Part shown: positions 40,391 to 51,500 of the stretch, in pieces
Numbering within the stretch: position 1 is the stretch's first letter
Layout: each line of letters begins with the position of its first letter
Assembly: GCA_907165065.1 (NCBI GenBank)
Contig: OU015541.1
Span: 3,534,001 to 3,598,000, forward strand
Source of the DNA: Caprimulgus europaeus
Taxonomy: Eukaryota > Chordata > Aves > Caprimulgiformes > Caprimulgidae
DNA: 64,000 nt
Direction: 5' to 3'
Notes under the pieces: model-generated
Told to the model about the DNA's origin: nothing
Database searches by the model: none
The model's input: only the letters and a program-made list of their open reading frames with translations
Position numbers and translations under genes: made by a program

Positions 40391-43300
40391 CCGTGTGTGC
40401 ATCTTGTTTGACCAGGAGAAAGCCCAAGGTTTTATTTTCAGCTTAAGTGAGGAGCAAGCACGTGGGTGGGCAGGTTGGACATGTCCCTGGAGAGGGCAGG
40501 GAGAGGAGCATGGGAAGGGAGGGCTTGTGTGCTCCTTCTCCCCAAGGTGCCCTGCATGCCTGGAAAAGGCTGGTGTGTGAGACCCAGCCCTGGCTCACAG
40601 CAGAGCACCAGCTCAGCAGTTCACGCTGACCTTGGCAGGGTTGCTGGGAGCTTGTTTTCATGTGGATAAACTGTTCTGAAACAACTTTTCCTGATGTGTT
40701 AAGCACAGGAAATTTTTCCTTCAGCATCAAGTGACAGGGCTCTGTAGGTGAGGATGGGGTGAGAAGGGCAACAGGGACCACCCCTACAGCCACAGCATCC
40801 CAAGAGCCAGACTGGGTTGTTCCAGGCATGTGTGTGGAGAAGAGGGCTGAAATGGAGGGAGACCAGAGGAGAAGGGACAGAGATGACACCTGTCCTCTCT
40901 GGTGCCACCACCATTTCCTTTACCTGCAGTTATTTCTATTCAAACGTGGGTTTGTTTGCCCATTCACAGGGATGAAGGGCAAAGCACAGCAAGCCAAGCA
41001 CCCAGCCTGCCAAGAGCATCCTTTCTGCACACCCCACAGCATGTCCCCACCTCCCCAGAGCAAATGGGCAGCAAAAAAAACACCCCAAAAAGCCCCAGCC
41101 ATGGTTATTTAGATGGAGCTCACCTTCCTCCCACCTCCACAGCTTTGCAGATCTCATCAGATGCCACGGGGTATCTTCATGAGCAGCAGGCTGGTTGTGG
41201 AAGCACAACCTCCAAATAACCCCTGGCAGAGGAGCAGGGCAGGTTGGGTGTTAGATCTTGTGCAGAGCATGTGGGTTAACACGCTCCTACCTTCACTGTG
41301 TCCCTTTCCCAGAGATCCCATCCCTTCCCTAGGATCTGGAGAACTGAAGGAGGGAGGGAACTTTTATGCAACTATAAAACAATCCCCTCCCTATGATGAT
41401 CCCTTGATAAGCAAAATGTGCAAAAGTTCTACTAAAAATAGTGAACTCCTTGGTTTCTTTTTCTCCCACAGAGATTTTTTTGTCTTCCTTCCATTGCACA
41501 AAACCACCACAGAATTCACCTTCATTTATTGGACTTTTATTTTTCTTAGATGTTGCTCTTGCCTTTTTCCAGCTGATGGCCCATAGTTCCATGCAGGATG
41601 TGTCTGAGGGGCTGGCAGGGACACATATTTCATAGTTAGGACAATCCCATAACTACAGGAACAAAAAAAATTGTGTTTTCAGCTCTGAGCAATGTGCTCC
41701 TCTGAGCAAGCTGCTGAAGTGAAACAAAACTCAGCACTCGATCCAGCCCTGGAAACTGCACTTCTACCCAGCCCCTGGTTTGCTGTTACCCCCCAACACC
41801 ATGTTGCAGAAACACAGATAATTGCTGAAGTCCATTAATTGTGGTAATTATGGCTCTCTGTCTCTTGTTCAAGTCATTCTTGACAGATGAATGCGTGTAT
41901 TGATTTGGTGATCTGCAGGCAGCCTCTGACCTGAACTATTCTGCTGGAAGGAAGAAATGGGAGACCTGCAAGGAACCCTGGAGCTCCACAGAGGTTTTCC
42001 AGAGGTGGGTTCAGTTCTGCTGAAGGTAATGAGTTTGCCAGAGGACACTGAGCAGCGTTCAGCCTGACGAGATCATCCTGCCTGCCCTGAGAGCACGGCG
42101 GCCGCTCCACAACTTCACAGGAATTTGGCTAATGTTTGCAAGGGGCATCTGTGTGCCAGACCCAGCTTTCTGCAGAGTTAAACCACTTCTGTTGTCACAT
42201 TTCTGCTCAGCATGAGAAAGACCATTTTACACAATGATCTCCAAAAAATCACTGCAATTACCTTTAGAGTTACAAGCCACAGAGCAATCAAGCAGGAGAG
42301 AAGCTGTCCCGTGAACAGACCAGTCCTCCCGGGAGGCTGGCAGCTCCCCTTTGTTTTGTCCAGATAAATTACACCTCTGATGTCATCAGTGATGTGATGT
42401 AAGTAGGATGCCAGGGCTGGTGAACTGGTTTCCCAGAGGAATGGGTTCAGAGCACAGCTTGGGTTCGCTCCAGTCAGGGGCTGGATTTGAAATTGCACAC
42501 AAATCTGGAAGAGCAACAACGTGAGCATCTCTGTTCACTTTTAGCCCATCCAAAATAGCAACGGCTGGCTCCTTTATTGCTTGTCATGCAAAACAATTCC
42601 GATAACAGACCATTGCAACCCTTGTGCTTCCTGATCCTTCAGCATCTCCACATGCTGAATCATCGCTGCTCTCACCTTCCACACCCCCCAGGTCCTCCCT
42701 GTGCACAAGCCTCCCACTAAACTCTGCAGTAAACTGACATTTTCAGCGAGGCTCTAGACTTGATTTGTAAAAATTCATCAGAAATAAGTCTGTGTAAGTC
42801 TAGACACGAGTATAAATCTACATCTTGGGGAAAAAAAACAACAAAAACCAAAATTGCCACCACACAAAGGTTCCTTTGTTGTACGTGTAACGGAGACGGT
42901 GCTGTCCAGGGCAGAGGGAAGTCCAAGAGCTCGAAGCAAAAGGGAACTGTGCTGGGGAGGCGGCTGGCTGTGATGCAGGAACCAAAAGCACCAAAAATAG
43001 AGAAACACACATCAGCTTCTTCCCCCTTGCAATCTTCTGTGGTGGTATTGCCTCTATGGCAATAAATATTTTGAAGGTGACTTAATTTATGCCATTTTCA
43101 TGAGCCTGAGCACCACCTTCTCTGTGGTGAAATGCTTTTAATCGAGATCTGGTTGGTAAGTAATGCCCATTTATAGTGCTGGCTTTGGAAACACAGCCTC
43201 ACTGCTCAGCTCACCACAGGAAAACTCATTCCAGTCATTACTGAAGTCTTGCTTAAGTCCTGTTTTGGGAATTTAAGCGGGCTGGGCATTTTGTGTAGGT

Positions 43301-44400
43301 CCTTCCCGAGGTCAGAGGCACCCTGTGTGTGTGTGAACAAGGCAGCACGTGCCCAGGCAGCCTCGTGTGCAGCAATGGGGTGCACAGAGGGGAGCGCAGA
43401 GGGGACAGGGACAGCTCAGGTGCTCAGGACAGAGCACGAGGACAAGGCTGTCCACTGTTGAAAGAAGACTGAGAAGTCATGAACAGGTTTAACGAGCCCA
43501 GCGTGCAGTGGTGGTTCTTGGAAGGGAGAGGTTTGGGGATTTCCTTTGCTCCTTTATCTCGAGCAAAGTTTATTGTAGGGATATTTGGGTCAAAGTGGAG
43601 GTTCCTCCTCCATCCCTTGGGCATCAAAACTCTCTGCTCTGCCTTGAACACTCTCATCAACCCTCCGAGAGCTGCAGGGCTGTGCTGCACGCCCTGCTCT
43701 TACCAAACTGGCTGCTGGATGTGCTGATCTCCAGTGGGACCTCTCCAGAAAACACATTTTGCAAGATCCTCCCGTGAAAATTATTGATCTATTAATAACA
43801 GTGTGCAGCGCGGTGCCGCGGGGTTCGGGGGAGAGGGTTTGATGCATTCATTCATGAATCCTCATGTAAACACCACATCCATGACTCGAGCACACAGCCC
43901 TCCTGGGTGCAGAGCTATGTGATTAAATCAATCAGCTCCGTGGTTTTTAAATACTTTGTGTCACGCAGGAGAGCCTGAGTCATTTTCCAAGGCACACAGT
44001 TAGCACAGAGGTCTGCTGGCAACGTTTGCCTCCTGGGGCTCAGCAAGTTATTTTGCTGTAACTGGAAATCTGCAGCCAGCCAGTGTCACCCACCATGGTT
44101 GAGCACCCGGGAATCCAGGGGACATGGCCAAGAGAAACCAGGACTCCCAACTGGGACTGACTGCAGGCACATTGAAATTATTGTGAGTCGCACGACCAAT
44201 GTACTGGTGGGGCCAACAGCTTGGGTCAAACCCAGCTTGTGGGTTTAGGATGCAGGAGGAGAGTGATGGAGATGGATGTACCAGCAGAGAGCAGGAGTGG
44301 TCCAACACATGAGTGTGGTTGGGAAGGGTTCCATGATTTCTGACATACATAACATGTGTGTAACCTCTGGGCATTGGAGAGGGACTTTTCATAAGGGCAG

Positions 44401-44669
44401 GTAGTGACAGAACAAGGGGAAATGGCTTTAAACTGGAAGAGGGAAGGTTTAGATTGGATATTAGGACCAAATTCTTTGTTGTGAGGGTGGTCAGACACTG
44501 GCCCAAAGAAGTTGTGGATGCCCCCTCCCTGGAAGTGTTCAAGGCCAGGTTGGATGAGGCTTTGAGCAACCTGGTCTAGTGGAAGGTGTCCCTGCTGCTG
44601 GCAGGGGGGTTGGAGCTGGATGAGCTTTAAGGTCCCTTCCAACCCAAACCAGCCTGTGATTTTATGATT
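44401..44669 (+). mobile_element. CR1 LINE 3' fragment, diverged
   Basis: Recognisable CR1 blocks: GGAAATGGCTTTAAACTGG, TTAGATTGGATATTAGGA, GGTTGGATGAGGCTTTGAGC, and the tail GGTCCCTTCCAACCCAAACC. It is a different and more diverged subfamily than the copies at 18 and 29 kb. It lies between RBBP8NL and CABLES2. Confidence 0.9.
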
Positions 44670-46003
44670 ATCTGAGACATACTAAACAGGAGGGGGAAGA
44701 TGAGCTCAGGAGAATGCATAGTCCCAAAGGCACGGTGGCTGGTCTTTAGATGGATGTGGTGAGTGTGAAGCTTAGCTCCAAAGAGTGCTGGTCACCTTGG
44801 ACAGGCTGAGTTAAGGAGAGGATTTAATGGGGGTGAACTGTGATAGCATCTTTGGGACCAGCACCTTGGCTTAGAGCCTGTTCAGGAGAGAGGGGATGGT
44901 AAGCTCTGGATGCACGTTGTGGTTCCTCATCATCCTCCCAGGCTTCCAGAGGCCACCCTGGTCCCCTGTGAGGCCTCTTGGATCCCCATCCACACCCAGC
45001 TTAGGCTGAAAAAGTGTATAGAGAAATTTCTGTTGCCTTATCTTAATGCTAGCAGTTCCTCCAGCTGGAAGGCTGTTCTCCTGGTTCCCAATCTAAATAT
45101 ATCCATGACCTGTTTATCTTTGCTTGATTTTGGGCCATGATTTTGCAAAAAAATATAACACCCAGCCCACATATGTACTTTAAAATGCTGCTTCATTTCA
45201 GATGCTTAGACCAAATCCTGCAGTTTCCACATGTAGAAAAATCCTGGTGAATTTGGTGACTGTTTCCCACTTAATATTGGAAAAATGGCTTGCAGGCTTG
45301 CCTCAGTCCAGACCAGCTCCTCATTCCCGCAACACCTGAATGCTCAGACATGGATCCACACAGCCTAGAGCTTCTTTCAAGGTAGAGCAGGAGCTCCAGG
45401 AGCAAAAGAAGCCTGAGTTAAGCATTGGAGGTTCAGAATAACACTACATTTGTGCAATAACACGGTTTTGAGTACAAAACTATCCACCTCACCAATTCTC
45501 TGGGGTTTTGCAGAGGTGAAGACTGGGGCATGCTTCAGCCCAGAACTTGAGGCTGCTCTGCAGCAACACCCTGACCAGTCCAGCCTTCCTCCAAAACAGC
45601 ATCTCTGTGCAGGAATTAGGAGCATCTCCAGTCAAAGCAGAACTCGGGCTCCCTCCGTCCCCCTGCTGCAGGGATTCCCTCGTTCCAGGAAACCGAGCGA
45701 AGGTTGCTCAGGGTTGTACCCAGCCCCTGCCATTTGTAGAAATTACACTGACGTGCTGCTCATCTGTTTTAGCAGCAGATTCCTTGAATCACAGCAACAT
45801 GCCCACTGTACTTACAGCCTGGGAGCTAGTTTGCTCGTCAGATGTAGATGAAAGCTCCCCAGCATTCACAGCAGCAACACTCAAACCACTAAATTCAGCT
45901 TTGAAGTCAGCAATCCACAAAGCTATGGAGGCTGGCTTCTTTCTGCTTCATCCTGCCCTGGCTCAGTGGGACAACTGACATCCTACAGCTGGTTTTGCAA
46001 TGA

Positions 46004-46026
46004 AATAATAATAATAATAATAAAAA
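46004..46026 (+). repeat. AAT trinucleotide microsatellite
   Basis: About seven AAT units (AATAATAATAATAATAAT) followed by AAAAAAG. ATT-rich runs also occur at 46363-46374. Confidence 0.85.
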
Positions 46027-47196
46027 AGTTCTTTTTAATTGCAATCTTGGGTTCTAGAGAATTGTTTGCAACAAGCCTAGTTAGGTTTCCATACCCATTT
46101 ATCCCTTGGCTTACTTGACGAGCTTGCCAGCAGGAAGGATTTTAATTCCTTTTTATCCCAAATTATTTCTTCTGCAGCTGTGATATGAGATGATTGAGCC
46201 AAATAATTTAGGCTCAAAATCTGACCTATATTGAATAGCATAGGATACTGAGGGTGTTCTTGGGTTTTTATGGGGAGAGTTTACACTGCACTGTATTATT
46301 TTAATAGCTTTTTAATTGAAGCCTACAAGAAAACAGTCTTATGTTTCCTATCCTAATACTATTATTATTATTAAGTACTATTAATAGTGTAAGACAAATG
46401 TTGATGTTCCACTTGCAATGGTATTCAAAAAAGGATCTTATGAATCAGCCATGTGAAAGTATTTAGCACCTGTATGTGTTTTATAGGACAGCTTCATAAA
46501 CTGTCTTTTATGCAGTGCCCATGTTTCAGGTCATCACATCAGACACCAGTTTGATTGCTCCTGTAAACTGCAAACAATATTAAGAGTTGTCATGTAGCTT
46601 CTTTAACAACTTTTGGCAGAAATGGTCATCATTCTAAGGGTCCAGTGTTGCAAATACATTAATATCTGCTTAGCTTTAGTCAGTAGCCTCTTGTTAACGG
46701 CATCATTTGGTCTGATATGTCCATGTTTATGTGCAAAACCCCATTCGGGAGCACTTTGGAGGATGCGAGGTGGGAAGTGCCAGAGGCTTCATCACACCCA
46801 GCGAAGGTCCCAGACCTCCTCTGCCAGCCCTAATCTCATGGCCATCGTCAGTGCTCACCAACATCCTCCGAGGATGGCAGAAAGGGCCGAGCTTCCCTAC
46901 TTGGCATCATCCTGGGATGTGGCAGACATCGGTTCGAGTGCCTAAGGGCCATGTTTATACCGAGCAGTACAAACATACCAGTGCTGGAAGCGACGCGCTG
47001 CGCAGAAACGCCCGGAGTCACTTTGGGGACATAAACACGAAGTTTATTCTCTCACAGATCTGAGTTCGCCTTGCTCGTATACATGATCAGCGCTGCCACA
47101 GCTTTGCTTCAGGGGCCAGGAGGTGTGGGGATTCATCCCTCTGTGTTGGTTTTGGGGGCTACTGGTGAGTCTCAGGGCCGTGCATCATGCCGTTTA

Positions 47197-47310
47197 CAGG
47201 GATCCGTGCCCTGCACGGGGATCCATGTCATGTACAGGGACCCATACTATGCCCAAGGATCTGTGCCATGCACAAGGACCCTTGCTATGCATGAGGATCC
47301 ATGTCCTTGG
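47197..47310 (+). repeat. Degenerate minisatellite, unit 19-21 bp, about 6 copies
   Basis: Units such as GGGATCCGTGCCCTGCACG, GGATCCATGTCATGTACAG, GGACCCATACTATGCCCAAG, GATCTGTGCCATGCACAAG and GACCCTTGCTATGCATGAG follow one another. Copies differ by about a third of positions, so the array is old or fast-evolving. It is 260 bases upstream of the 23-bp array. Confidence 0.75.
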
Positions 47311-47569
47311 GGCCAGTGGGTTGGGGTCCACCCCACACCCCCAGGCTGGAAGGCCGGGTCCCAGGCTCCTGGGCTGGAGCCAGAGGAGTTAACTGCCTTC
47401 ATCTGTTTTTCTAGGAGCCGTCTGATGTGCGCAGCCATCTGCAGATGGTGTTTGCAGATGTGTCCTGCAGGAAGGGCAGGAGACCCTGGGAACGAGCAAC
47501 TGCCAGAGTCACTGGGGGTTTGGGTGGGGAGATGGGGGGAGGAGAAGGTTTAAAAAGTCGTACAAAGAG

Positions 47570-47738
47570 ACACGGTGGGTGTTTGCGTGGGGACACGGTG
47601 GGTGTTTGCATGGGGACGCGGCGGGTGTTTGTGTGGAGATACGGTGGGTGTTTGCGTGGGGACACGGCGAGTATTTGTGTGGGGATACGGCGGGTGTTTG
47701 TGTGGAGGCACGATGGGTGTTTGCGTGGGGACATGATG
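47570..47738 (+). repeat. Minisatellite, 23-bp unit, about 7 copies
   Basis: The unit GTTTGCGTGGGG plus ACACGGTGGGT repeats with a 23-base period and a few substitutions per copy (CGCGGCGGGT, ATACGGTGGGT, GCACGATGGGT). It sits about 370-540 bases before the CABLES2 start codon at the CpG-island edge. It is G-rich on the + strand, and several frames stay open across it; none resembles a protein. Confidence 0.92.
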
Positions 47739-47939
47739 CGCTTGTGGCTGTGGTAGGCGAGTACCTCGGCGAGGAAGGGGCTGGCTGCATGAGGCCCCCG
47801 GTCAGAGGCCCAGGTGAGAGCTGCGCCGGGCCGCGACCCACTCAGACACCGGGGAAGCCCCTGCCCGCCCGCCGGGGCCACCACCGACCTTCCCGGGCCC
47901 ACGGAGCCGTTACGTGCCGGCGCTAGGACCCGGTAGAGG

Positions 47940-48104
47940 ACACTTAGGGCGGGGCTACCCCGTGATGAGTAGCCAAACCAATAAGCGCGGGGCTGCTCCC
48001 GAGCTCATTTGCATACAGGCGCGACGCCTCCAATGAGCGTGCGAGCTGCCGGCAGCGCCGCGTTCCCCGCTGCCCCGTTCGGGCGGCTGAAGCTCATTCG
48101 GAGA
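47940..48104 (+). promoter_or_regulatory. CABLES2: CABLES2 core promoter and 5' UTR
   Basis: No TATA box is seen. A GC box GGGCGGGGC lies at 47947-47955, CCAAT boxes at 47978-47982 and 48030-48034, and a perfect octamer ATTTGCAT at 48007-48014, all within 160 nt of the start codon and inside a CpG-rich block. This is a TATA-less promoter with likely Sp1/KLF, NF-Y and POU/Oct input. The transcription start itself is not visible. Confidence 0.7.
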
Positions 48105-48592
48105 ATGGCCGCGGCCACGGCGTGCGGCTCCCCGCCTCCCCGCCAGCAGCCGCCGCGGAAGCGGGGTGACTCCCGGCGGCGACAGGCCGCCCTCTTCTTC
48201 CTCAACAATATCTCCCTGGACGGCCGCCCACCCTGCCCGCCCGCAGAGAAGCCGCCGCCGCCCGCCGGCCCGGGCGAGGGGGAGCAGGCGGCGGAACCGG
48301 CCGGACCCCCCCAGCGCCTGCTGTCCCCGACTCCCGTCTGCCAACCGCCGCCCGCCCTGCTGCTGCCCGGGGTGCCCGCACTGACCGCCGCAGCCAAGGG
48401 GGAGGCGGACCCCGCCCGTGGGGGTATCTTCCTGCCGCAGCTGCTGCTGGGCGGCTCGCTCTGCCCGCCGCCCCCGCCGCCGCCCGCCCTACCGGGGATG
48501 CTGGCGGCCGCCAAGCCGGGCACCCCGGGGCTGCTGAGCCCCACGCAGAGCGCGGCGGGCGGCGGCTTCGCGCTGGAGGCGCAGCGGCAGAG
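48105..48592 (+). CDS. CABLES2: CABLES2 coding exon 1
   Basis: The start at ATG 48105 has G at -3 and G at +4 and gives MAAATACGSPPPRQQ, like the mammalian MAAA start. An in-frame ATG at 48033 has a weak context and would add 24 residues. The exon is very GC-rich, encodes the conserved FFLNNISLDGR block and long proline runs, and contains two copies of LLSPT. It ends FALEAQRQ-AG before donor GTGAGT, leaving two bases of a split Arg codon. Confidence 0.92.
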
Positions 48593-51500
48593 GTGAGTGA
48601 GGGGACGGGACACGCTGGGCCAGCCCGCACCCAACCAACCACCGCTCCCTCCCCGCTGCCTAACCGGCGGGGCCGGGCTGACCCCGCGGGGCGTGGGAAG
48701 CGGCGGGACCCCCCGGGGCCCTGGGAAGAGCCGGCCTTTCCCAGGGCCCTCGGCCGGCCGGCAGCTCCGGGGGGTGGGGAGCGGAGCATGGGAAACGGCC
48801 GCCCCCGGAGGGGAGGTGACGCGGGCTCCGCTGTGGCCTGGCTCAGGGAGGGAGCACCTGCCCCGGGGCAGCCCCTCCGGAGGTGTGCCGGGGTTGGGAT
48901 GCCCGGTCGGTCCCTCTCTGCCCGGGGAGCGCTGGGTGTGCGGGTACGGCTGTCTGTGGGGGATGCCCCCGCTTGCGGGAGCGGCTGATGCGGGATCTGC
49001 GGGGTGTTCTGCTGGCTGAGCCTCTGGCCGCAGTGCTGCGGCATCCCGAGCCTTGCCTCCCGCTTGGCCCCAGCCCGGTGTTTGCATCTTTCTCTTTCCA
49101 GATGAAACTGACAGATTCATTGCGAGGTAGGACTCTTCCTCGTGCAGCGGCCACGCTGCTGCTCTCCTGCCTCCTCCTCATCTCCGCTGCTTGTCCGTGC
49201 AGTAACTCTGTATTGATCAACGCTTGTACGCTGGGAACTTCGGGTCAGGCTCAGGGAAGGATGTCCTGGCCTTCAGTGCAGGGTTACCATTGCATTTCCC
49301 AGGGACTTCTCTCTCCGTCTGGAAGTGTTGGTTTTCTCATCAGCTGAAAGGCGGGCTCTTGCTCAGATCTGGGGGATTTGAGCTCTGAAGGAACTCTTTT
49401 CAGGCCGTTTCTTGCATAAACAGCTTTGTAAAGTGAGCTGGCCCTCTGAGCCTGCAGATAGGCACAGCAGTATCAAAGGCTTTAAGTCTCCCTGGTCTTT
49501 ATAGAGGCTTCCAGAGCTTTGTTAGCGAGCTGAAATTGAGATGTTTGTGCTTTAAAGCAGGGGAGCTTTGCTGATGCGGTTGACGGGTGTTCCCTTTCAG
49601 CGTACATCTCGCAATGGAGGTGTCCCATTGATCCCCAGGAGAAACATCTGCTTGGAGGTTGGAGTGAATTGGAAGAGAAGTAGCTGTTTGTGAGCTGTGG
49701 GGGTCCTCTTGTGTGTCATCTCTCCTGGGTGTTTTCCTTCTTGAACTGTCATTTACCACCCGTTGCTTTCTGTCTTGTAATGAAAGAGACTTTTCTTTGG
49801 AGAAACTGGAGCTGGGGCTGCCACGTGGATGCCCTGTGTGCACTGTTGTATTTGCCTCGTTGTGCAGAAAAGCCCAAAGTGAGGGTGTTGCTGTGGCACA
49901 GCTCCTTCCTAGCACTCCTGGTCCACAGAAGCCAACACGCTAGGTGCTGTGCAGTTCATTTCATTAACATTGTCAGTAGGGCTCTTGAGGGTGAGTTTTG
50001 CATCAAGAGCTTTACAAGCACAGGTGTGACATTTGGTGTCCCTGTGTGTACCGAGTTCTGGACTGATGGAGTCCATGTAAATGGTTCAATCCTTCCCATG
50101 CCAAGTCAACAGGACACTAAGAAAACAAACTTTCATACCTCTTCTTGGGGTGGTTTTGATGTCTTTCCTGCCTCTTTCCTTGACATCTGATTTTAGATGT
50201 TATGTTCCACTATTGTTATTCTGATCAATCCACCAGAATGATAAATCAGGAAAAAAACGTAGAGAGAAGCGTGAGGGGGATAATTGGGGGGGATGATGGG
50301 GCTTCTCTGAGTGATTACAAAACAGACGATGATTTTTCAGCTTGGAAAGAGATGGCTGAAAGCGTGTGTGTTGCTGCATTAATCACTTTATGATACTACT
50401 GATGAGAGTGATTTGGAGTGAGAATTCATCTGGTTTTTGTCTTTGAAGAAGAAAAGAGTGGGTGGATATCCAGTGAAGGAAGATCTCCTCTTCACATAGT
50501 GATACATTCATTTTGTGACAGGAGGGCAGTTTGACGTTGCCTGTGTGGATGTAGACCCAACGCGTCTACTTCCAGTCACGCTGGGCACGGGAGCGGGTGA
50601 GATGTGCCATCTCTTTAGATTATGGTTTTATGTGTGACTTAAGAGGGTGAGGGACTTGGAGCACTTTTTTGCTCGTTGGTTCTGTGGTTTGTTCTGTGAC
50701 AGAGCATCCCTTCATCCCTGGAGAACGGCGGCATCTCCTCTCATTGCAAATACGCGAGCAGTGCTTCGGGGACTTTCTTTCCTGCAGAACAGTGGTGGAT
50801 ATTCTGCTTCTCCTTCTGTGTGGGATGTGCTGTTTGCAAAGTAAGATCTAGAAATCGACAAACCAATTGTAAAATGGGTTTCTTTTACTGGGACTTGGGA
50901 ATCTGGGTATCATTTTGCCGTACAGTAAGGTTGCTGCTCTCCAGATAGGTTAACTGTGTGCATCATGGAAATATACAGGCGTGTGAAGTCATCAGAGGGA
51001 AGGGAGAGGTGGAATCTGCTCAGCGACTCTGGACATCTAATCTTTGGTGCCCGCTTAAGGCAGCTGCTCTCCTCAGAGTCCTTTTTTAGTCACTGTCGAG
51101 AGCTGCTTTGAATTGCCCTCGGTGGAGCCTCCCTCAAATGCACCAGCTCAAGGGTCTCCAGATTGGCTCTGTCTGTTTGGTGACCGGTGGCACTGGAGTC
51201 CCGTGCTGTGCCTGGGGATTTCATCGTGCTGGGGCTTGCCCTGATCCATGGAGAACACTTTATCTAGAACTGGCAGTCTCCTTGGGAAGAGTTTTATTAC
51301 AAAACTTGATCTTGTTTGACTTGATTGTTGCAAGATGCTGATGAGACCGGCCAGCGTAGCTCAGGGCGGGTTGTGGCAGCACCTCTGCTAGAGCTGGTGG
51401 TTATTTATTAGCAACAGGCAGGACCTTCAGTACAGCCCAAGGAATAAATTATCTGCTCAGCTGATGTAATGTGGAGTTTCTCAGAGTTGCTCAGTAGCTG

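Larger units (their letters stand above)
40391..47196. other. Intergenic between RBBP8NL and CABLES2
   Basis: No coding exon recognised. It contains the CR1 copy at 44401-44669, the AAT microsatellite at 46004, and AT-rich DNA from about 45.0 to 46.7 kb. AATAAA at 43061 could end a long RBBP8NL transcript. Confidence 0.65.
47780..48960. promoter_or_regulatory. CpG island over CABLES2 promoter, exon 1 and start of intron 1
   Basis: GC content rises sharply and CpG is frequent (runs such as GCCGCCGCGG and GGCGGCGACAGG), unlike the AT-richer flanks. Long open frames on the minus strand here come from GC bias and are not genes. Confidence 0.8.

Noticed and set aside
46930-46960. GGTTCGAGTGC resembling a tRNA B box
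   Set aside because: It lacks the full GGTTCGANTCC consensus. No acceptor stem or A box is found at the right distance.
47411-47926. Open frames with repeated peptides across the 23-bp minisatellite on both strands
   Set aside because: The peptide repetition follows directly from the DNA repeat, and frames are open on both strands alike. No start context, splice signals or homology support coding.
48005-49120. A 371-codon minus-strand open frame over the CABLES2 promoter and exon 1
   Set aside because: It is the antisense shadow of a GC-rich CpG island. The low-complexity Pro/Gly/Arg product has no known domain, and the plus strand carries a verified CABLES2 exon.
49102-49126. A 25-base microexon-like segment after CABLES2 exon 1 with a good polypyrimidine tract
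   Set aside because: In the CABLES2 phase its second codon is TGA and its length would shift the frame. The human protein joins directly to the exon at 60133.
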